Below, piece after piece: positions 58,711 through 64,000 of a stretch of 64,000 nt of DNA (positions are counted from its first letter, which is position 1; the number at the start of each line of letters is the position of its first letter). The notes below the pieces were generated by a model, which did not search any database, was not told the DNA's origin, and worked only from the letters and a program-made list of their open reading frames with translations. The stretch is from NCBI RefSeq assembly GCF_033958435.1, contig NC_134152.1:26386001-26450000 (forward strand), written 5' to 3'. The DNA comes from Carettochelys insculpta. Lineage: Eukaryota; Chordata; Testudines; Carettochelyidae. Both the position numbers and the translations under genes were made by a program.

Positions 58711-59578
58711 GTAAGCGAACCCACAGGGGGAGGGCAGGGGAGGCCAGGGCAGGGCAGGGCAGGGCCACGCACACCCTGCTCACCCCTCATTGGTGCTGTC
58801 CCATGTGCTTTCTCTGCAGGTTGTGCGCGCCATCAACGCCATGCTCCTGCACAGGCTCGTGAGGCTGGGGGACCCAGATGCCACCATCGCTGCCTTTGCC
58901 ACCCTGGGCTTCCCCAACTGCTTCGGGGCTCTGGATGGGACTCACATCCCCATCTGCGCCCCGCATCACAGTGGAGGACGATACCTGAATCGAAAGGGCT
59001 ACCATTCTGTCGTCCTCCAGGCCTTGGTGGACAGCCGGGGACGTTTCCAGGACATTTATGTGGGCTGGCCTGGCAGCACCCACGACGCCTGGGTTTTCTG
59101 GAACTCGGGCCTGTGCCGCCGGCTGGAGGCGGGGACCTACATCCCCCAGCGGGAGATCCCTGTGGGGGACACCACCATGCCCCTCTGCGTCATCGCAGAT
59201 GTGGCGTACCCCCTCCGGCCCTGGCTCATGCACCTGTACACGGGCCATCTCTCTGCCAGCCAGGAGCGCTTCAACCAGCGCCTGAACCACGCGCGCCAGG
59301 TGGTGGAGCGCTCATTTGGCCGCCTCAAAGGGCGCTGGAGATGTCTCCTGACCTGCCTGGATGCAGGCCCCAACAACATCCCCCAGATTGTGGGTGCCTG
59401 CTGCGCCCTGCACAATTTGGTAGAGAGCAAGGGGGACACCTTTTTCCAGGGCTGGGCTGCGGAGGCCGGCAGGGCAGACGTCCAGCCACCTGCTGCCCCC
59501 AGTCGGCAGGTGGACCCCGAGGGGACCCGGGTCCGGGAGGCCCTGCGGGCCCACTTTGATGAACAGGCCGCGGGGTGA
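58306..59578 (+). CDS. Harbinger DDE transposase, 2 exons
   Basis: HARBI1-type nuclease that would cut and paste the element. Exons 58306-58710 and 58820-59578, with a 109-bp GT-AG intron (GTAAGC to TCTCTGCAG); 387 codons, close to the 350-400 of the family. A helix-turn-helix is at about residues 97-135 (ALTVEKRVGIAVWKL then QQFGVGKATVGAVF). The DDE domain has FGALDGTHIP (D174), GWPGSTHDAWVF (D224) and VVERSFGRLKGRW (E298). No stop or frameshift seen. A polyadenylation signal AATAAA is at 59758-59763. The start has G at -3; no in-frame ATG was considered better. The complete catalytic set suggests a recent insertion or retained activity (inference). Confidence 0.9.
58820..59578 (+). CDS. Transposase exon 2
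   Basis: 252 codons plus TGA; holds all three catalytic acids. Acceptor tctctgcag. Confidence 0.9.
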   Translation, partial: VVRAINAMLLHRLVRLGDPDATIAAFATLGFPNCFGALDGTHIPICAPHHSGGRYLNRKGYHSVVLQALVDSRGRFQDIYVGWPGSTHDAWVFWNSGLCRRLEAGTYIPQREIPVGDTTMPLCVIADVAYPLRPWLMHLYTGHLSASQERFNQRLNHARQVVERSFGRLKGRWRCLLTCLDAGPNNIPQIVGACCALHNLVESKGDTFFQGWAAEAGRADVQPPAAPSRQVDPEGTRVREALRAHFDEQAAG

Positions 59579-59757
59579 ACTCTGCCCAGGTCCCCTACTG
59601 CCCGCCCCTTCCTCCACCACACTCCTGCCCCAACGCCTAACACCATGGAGCACCCCACCGCACCCCCCTCCCACTTGTCCTGGACAAATGGCAGCACGCA
59701 CTTGTGGCTGAACTTAAACTTTTTTTTTTCTTTCCAAACCTTTTTTTTGTAACTGTA

Positions 59758-59763
59758 AATAAA
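59758..59763 (+). terminator. Polyadenylation signal of transposase
   Basis: AATAAA 180 bases after the stop; a second AATAAA is at 59825-59830. Confidence 0.6.
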
Positions 59764-60034
59764 TATTTGAACCAAAACCCAAAAACTATGTACAAACATG
59801 TTGAACAAAAGCAATATGTACAAAAATAAAACAATTCAAAGAAACAACAGTCCTCAATAATCAAAAGAAAACCAGGGAGGATAAAGGGGAGAACTATTTA
59901 CATGGGGGGGGACGGGGCAAACTGGGGGCAGAAAAGAACAGGGTCCAACTATATACAAGGGGGGGGGCCACGTCCCGGGCCCCTCGCCCCTATAGCCCGG
60001 CACCGGGCGTTGGCGGCCGGGAGCCCCGCCGCAG

Positions 60035-60533
60035 TCACAGCCTGGTCCGTGGCTGGGTGGGGGTGGGCTGGACCGGAAGGTACAGTGGCTGGCGAGTGTC
60101 AGGTGGCTCCAGGGGTCCCTTGGTGCTCCGGCCCTCGCCGGTGGGTGGTGGGGCGACGACGGACGGGACGGCGACGGGCGGAGCAGCTGGTGGTGGGGCT
60201 GCAGGAGCAGGCAGGGCGGGCGATGTGGCGGCCGGCGCGGCATGGGGGGCCAGGTAGTCCACCAAGCGGTTAAATGTCTCCATGTAGGCCCCCCATGCCT
60301 CCTGGCGCCAGGCCGGCGCCCGCTCCTGCAGCTGGAGGTGCTGCTCCGCGACCTCCAGCTGCCGACGGTGGATGGCCAGCAGCTGGGGGTCTGTCGCCGT
60401 CGGCGGTGCGGGGTCCGCCGTCTAGCCCGCCGTGGGGCCGGTTGGTCCTCGGCTGAGGGGCTGGCCTGGAGCGATGGTCCCGGAGGGCTCTCCGGGATGA
60501 CTGACGCCTCGCCGGCGCTCTCTTCCGGTCCTT
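60035..60533 (-). pseudogene. Myb/SANT-like protein, exon 2, frame-broken
   Basis: After a possible acceptor (ctgcaccatcag), the minus strand reads PEESAGEASVIPESPPG and then, in a different frame, QLLAIHRRQLEVAEQHLQL and METFNRLVDYLAP to a stop at 60035. The helix with LLAIHRRQLEVAEQHL is the expected C-terminal coiled coil. The switch of frame near 60410 is a second break. Confidence 0.55.
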
Positions 60534-61382
60534 CTGATGGTGCAGGTGCAGGACACAGGAGAGGAGGGGGGGAAGAAGAATGGAGACAGGCGTTAGTGTG
60601 GGCCCCGAGCCGTGGTCTTTGTCCCCCCAGCCCTGTGCTGCAGGTTCCCCATCCCCGTCCCCGGGAGATGCTGCTGTGATGGATGGGGTTCAGGGGTCCC
60701 CCTGCCCTGCACCCCGTCCCCTGGTGGGAGCGACTCTCACTTCACCCTGCAGGGTCTGACAGCAGGAGAGGTTTCTTAGGCCACAGATGCCCAGTTTCTC
60801 CCAGGAGTGACAGCACCAGCTGTCGGAAGAGACAGTCCTTCCAACCCATCCTGGGGAGAAGACCCCAAGGGGTGCCCCTCTGGGATGCAGCTTTCCCCCT
60901 CCTCAGGCTGGCTGCCTTCCAGCTCTCCCTTCCCCTAGCCTCTACCTGTGGCCCCCGCCCTCACCCCCCAAGTCCAAGCCAGCTCGGCTCCTCCCTCCTG
61001 TTTGTTCAGGGCAGAGGTGTCATCTGCCAGCTGTAGCCCCCGGATCCTCCTTTGCCCCTGGGAGCTATTCGGCTCTTGTTGCTCATATGTAGCCTGAGTC
61101 TCCCTTTGGCACTCCCCCCACTCCATCACATGCTGCTGCTGCGGGGTGTCCCACCCCCTCCTCCCGGGGGCCCCTCGAGGTTCCGCTCCCCCCTGGCCCG
61201 GGGATGGGCCATGGCACTGTCATGCGGGGTGGGGGGGGGGCAGGGGCTGACGCAGTGCTGTGAGGGCCATGGCCCTGGTGTCCTTGGGGCCATGGCCATG
61301 TGAGCATGTGGGGGACCCTGGACACATATCTCTTACCCCCGCCCCTCAAGCCCAGGGGTGTCCACCAGAGGAGGGTACCTAC

Positions 61383-62050
61383 CTGTCGGTCCGCTCCCAC
61401 GGTCCGGAGATCCCCAGGGGGCGGAGGCCCTGCTGCTGCTCTGGGATGGCAGGAGAAGGATCTGCAGCCCGGATTCTGTGGAGGAGGAGCCCCCCTCCTC
61501 CTCCTCCTCCTCCTGCCGTGATGTCCCGGGGGTGGCCTCCGGGGGGGGCCCCCGGGGTGCGGGGCTTGCCTCCAGGGCGGACTCCGTCTGCAGGGCCTGC
61601 TGGGGCTCGTCGGCCGAGGTGTCAAGGGTGGCCGGAGGTGTGCCAGGGGCCCAGGATGTCCCTGAGCTCCCTGTAAAAGGGGCAAGTGACGGGGGTGGCC
61701 CCAGATCGGCTGGCCGCATCCGGGGCCCGGGAGTAACCCTGCCGCAGCTCCTTGACCTTACTCCTGACGTGGTCAGGAGTGCGGGCAGGGTGACCCCAGG
61801 CAGCCAGGCCGTCGGCCAGCCGAGCGAACGCATCTGCGTTCCGCCTCTTGCTCCCCATTACCTGGAGCACCTCCTCCTCGCTCCAGAGCCCCAGAAGGTC
61901 CCGCAGCTTGGCCTCCATCCAGGAGGGGCCCCGCTGCCGCTTGTCAGCCCTGGCTCCCCTTGGGGGGGGTCCCCTGGGGGCGCTGGGGGGGCTGCCGGCC
62001 AGCCATCGCAACTGTGTGGGGGGGCTGAGGCTGGTGCAGGCTGGCCGCAT
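61383..62050 (-). CDS. Harbinger Myb/SANT-like protein, exon 1, frame-broken
   Basis: The accessory protein that in this superfamily binds the element's ends and brings the transposase to the nucleus. ORF 62050-61622 carries a trihelix/Myb-like domain: PSWMEAKLRDLLGLW, then ADAFARLADGLAAWGH, SKVKELRQGYSRA and CPFYRELRDILG. The frame ends in TGA just after, while the sequence characteristic of the family (acidic run EEEEEEGG) continues in the next frame to 61383, where a donor CAG|GTAGGT follows. That pattern implies a one-base frameshift near 61660-61690, or a splice I cannot see. Confidence 0.65.
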
Positions 62051-62432
62051 GTGCAGGCTGCAGCCTGCACGTTCCCTCAGCTTCCTGCACAGGAAGGGAG
62101 AGGGAGGGGACCTTTAAGGGGCCGCTCCACGTGGCCACCAGTGAGCTGAGGGGCTGGAGAGAGCGTCTCTCAACCCCCAGCTGATGGCCGCCATGGAGGA
62201 CCCAGCAATTTCGACGTTGCGGGACGCGGATCGTCTACACGTGCCCTACTTCGACGTTGAACGTCGAAGTAGGGCGCTATTCCGATCCCCTCATGAGGTT
62301 AGCGACTTCGACGTCTCGCCGCCTAACGTCGAAGTTAACTTCGAAATAGCGCCCGACACGTGTAGCCGCGACGGGCGCTATTTCGAAGTTAGTGCCGCTA
62401 CTTCGAAGTAGCGTGCACGTGTAGACGTGGCT

Positions 62433-63266
62433 CAAGAGGAAAACAACTGGGGGAATGGAGCCCCTGTGAGAAACCAAATCTTCCACCTCTCTTCTTGGGT
62501 TGGAGATGTTGTCCTGATGTCCTTAAAGCGAGAACAAAGAACGCACACAGGGCAAAGTACTGTTTCAGACCTGCTAACAGGCCTGCTCAGCTGCTTCCAG
62601 GCTGATGCTGCTGACTCGGAAATGGGAGCCAGCAGATGTGGAGTTACTTCAGTGCTCGTTATTTTGTTCTTCCCTCCAAAGGCTTCAGAATCCCCTCCTA
62701 ATCCTGGTGCTGAGCTTCTCCTTCTGCCATTGTCCCCCCCTACCTCTCTGGGCCAATCCCACCTGTAAGGATTTTGAGCAGGAGTCAATCTATGCATTTT
62801 AAATAAGCCTCCTCTTTTCCTTCACTCTCCCATCTGCCAGACCCCAAAGCCTCAGTCCCAGTCTCTGCCGGGAGTTTAATTATAAATAAATGGCACATAT
62901 TGAAAACGAACATCTTGCCTCTCTCTTCCGTCAGGCTGGAAATTTCTACTCCCATGAATCCTTCTAAATTCAATGCCACATTATGCTGAGCTCCTGTGTG
63001 TGCCCCCAGCTGTGCGCATTGCCTGTTGCATTGTGTTCACCTCCACCGGAATGATAAAGACCACATTATTTCTAGCAGCTGTCCTCCATAGGTTTTAAAT
63101 CATGTTACAAACATCAATTCATCCTCTGGGAGGCAGGGGGCCATTGTGGGCTTTTTATAGATGGGCAAGTTGAGACAAACAGAGTTACCTCCAACGCACA
63201 TGAGCAAACACAGGCAGGAATGCCACCCAGGACTCCCACCCCCTTTGCTGTTACAGAACTGAGTTA
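62433..63266. other. Intergenic, no gene recognised
   Basis: Unique-looking non-coding DNA after the Harbinger. ORFs at 62427-62768 and 62432-62797 on opposite strands have no domain. Confidence 0.4.
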
Positions 63267-63573
63267 CAGGTTGAACCTCTCTTATCTGGTACCCCCGGGA
63301 CCTGACTGGTGCCAAATGAGAGAGCTTGCTGGACCGTGGGAGGTCAATATTGTTTAGCACATTACCAATACTTCCACTGCTTACTGGGCTCCTAGAAGAC
63401 ATTGAGGTGTAAATTACAGCTAAATAACAGCGCAGAAGACTGAGAGCCTGGAAACAAACTTTACGGGACTACAGGAAACACGGCCATAGCCATAAGTGGT
63501 CGTCCGGCTAACTAAACTCATGCCAGATTACAGATGTTGCCACACGAGATGCAAGACTAGAGAGGTTCAACTG
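63267..63573. mobile_element. Tc1/mariner-like MITE, copy 3
   Basis: Left end caggttgaacctctcttatc after TA (63265-63266); right end gagaggttcaactg, one base short of the mirror. Same interior as copies 1 and 2. Confidence 0.7.
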
Positions 63574-64000
63574 GCACTAGATCGGCACTCAAAGTCCCAG
63601 CACTCCTTCACTGCTTGAAGCATGGATGTGTTTGCCTTGCTGTGCAAGATGGGTGAGATGACAGCAGCAGGCCTTTAGGCAAGACAAGCTCTTGGTCTGA
63701 GGGGACCCTGTCCAAGCTGGGACACAGGACACTCTGCTTTCCATTTCCATCTGGGCTTCCCAGCTGCCACCGGCAACATGCTAAGCAAACCCAAGGCTGT
63801 TGAGGTCTATAGAGGGGATGCCGGGAGGGTAATAAGTGAAGCAGGGAACAGGGCTAGAGCATAGTAAGCTTGTACTAGTGTCAGACTGTAGCTAGACAAG
63901 GAAGGAGCTGAGGGGAAGGTGACGGAGGGAGTGTTGGAGGCCAAGGTGATGTGGGTGGTCTGTGGGAACTTCTAATACTGGCACTGTCAGCTGTTTGGTG

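Larger units (their letters stand above)
57861..62432. mobile_element. Autonomous-type PIF/Harbinger transposon, 4.6 kb
   Basis: Ends GGCTACGTCTACATGTGCAC and (reverse complement) AGCCACGTCTACACGTGCAC, continuing inverted into GCTAC.TCGAAGTAG. The flanking triplets are CAG and CAA, an imperfect 3-bp duplication. It encodes a DDE transposase on + and a Myb/SANT-like protein on -, pointing toward each other, the usual two-gene plan of vertebrate Harbingers. The last 230 and first 170 bases are dense in TTCGAA / TTCGACGTTG palindromes, probable protein-binding sites. The GC content of the coding part is far above its surroundings. Confidence 0.92.

Noticed and set aside
58787..59823. Long ORFs on the minus strand across the transposase
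   Set aside because: Antisense shadows of the GC-rich transposase gene; the + frame has the family motifs and splice sites.

Overview
The window is vertebrate nuclear DNA: long introns with GT-AG junctions, no operons, and about half or more of the sequence made of dispersed repeats. The repeats are CR1 LINE fragments, MIR-type and tRNA-derived SINEs, Harbinger, hAT and Tc1/mariner-like elements. The dominance of CR1 and the abundance of Harbinger-type MITEs point to a non-avian sauropsid, most likely a turtle. That assignment is inference from repeat content, not a database match.

Two complete nine-exon cytochrome P450 family 2 genes lie in tandem on the + strand. Gene 1 (2456-13102, 507 codons) resembles the CYP2K clade. 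Gene 2 (24849-42997, 499 codons) carries the K-helix signature I associate with CYP2W1. Every exon of both genes was placed by reading frame, splice consensus and the conserved CYP2 exon lengths (163, 150, about 161, about 177, 142, 188, 142). Both have an N-terminal membrane anchor, proline hinge, C-helix WxxxR, I-helix AGTETT, K-helix ExxR and the haem cysteine loop. Thirteen kilobases downstream, on the opposite strand (about 56080-56235), is a decayed copy of a CYP2W1-like exon 1, evidence of an inverted duplication or a lost third gene.

From 43 kb to the end I see no further host gene. The main feature is a 4.6-kb PIF/Harbinger transposon (57861-62432). It has matched terminal inverted repeats, an uninterrupted two-exon transposase with all DDE residues, and a divergent Myb/SANT-like accessory gene on the other strand that looks frame-broken. 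At least five short non-autonomous elements with the same ends (GGCT.CGTCTACAC) and perfect 3-bp target duplications are scattered through the window, one nested inside another element. hAT elements with 8-bp target duplications, three Tc1/mariner-like MITEs, fold-back repeats, a 16-unit minisatellite, a tRNA-like SINE pair and a non-CR1 LINE tail fill much of the rest.

Layout: 1-2379 upstream repeat-rich DNA; 2380-13102 CYP2K-like gene; 13103-24848 intergenic repeats and a minisatellite; 24849-42997 CYP2W1-like gene with two CR1s and nested MITEs in its introns; 43000-57860 intergenic repeats with the P450 exon relic; 57861-62432 Harbinger; 62433-64000 intergenic with one Tc1-like MITE.
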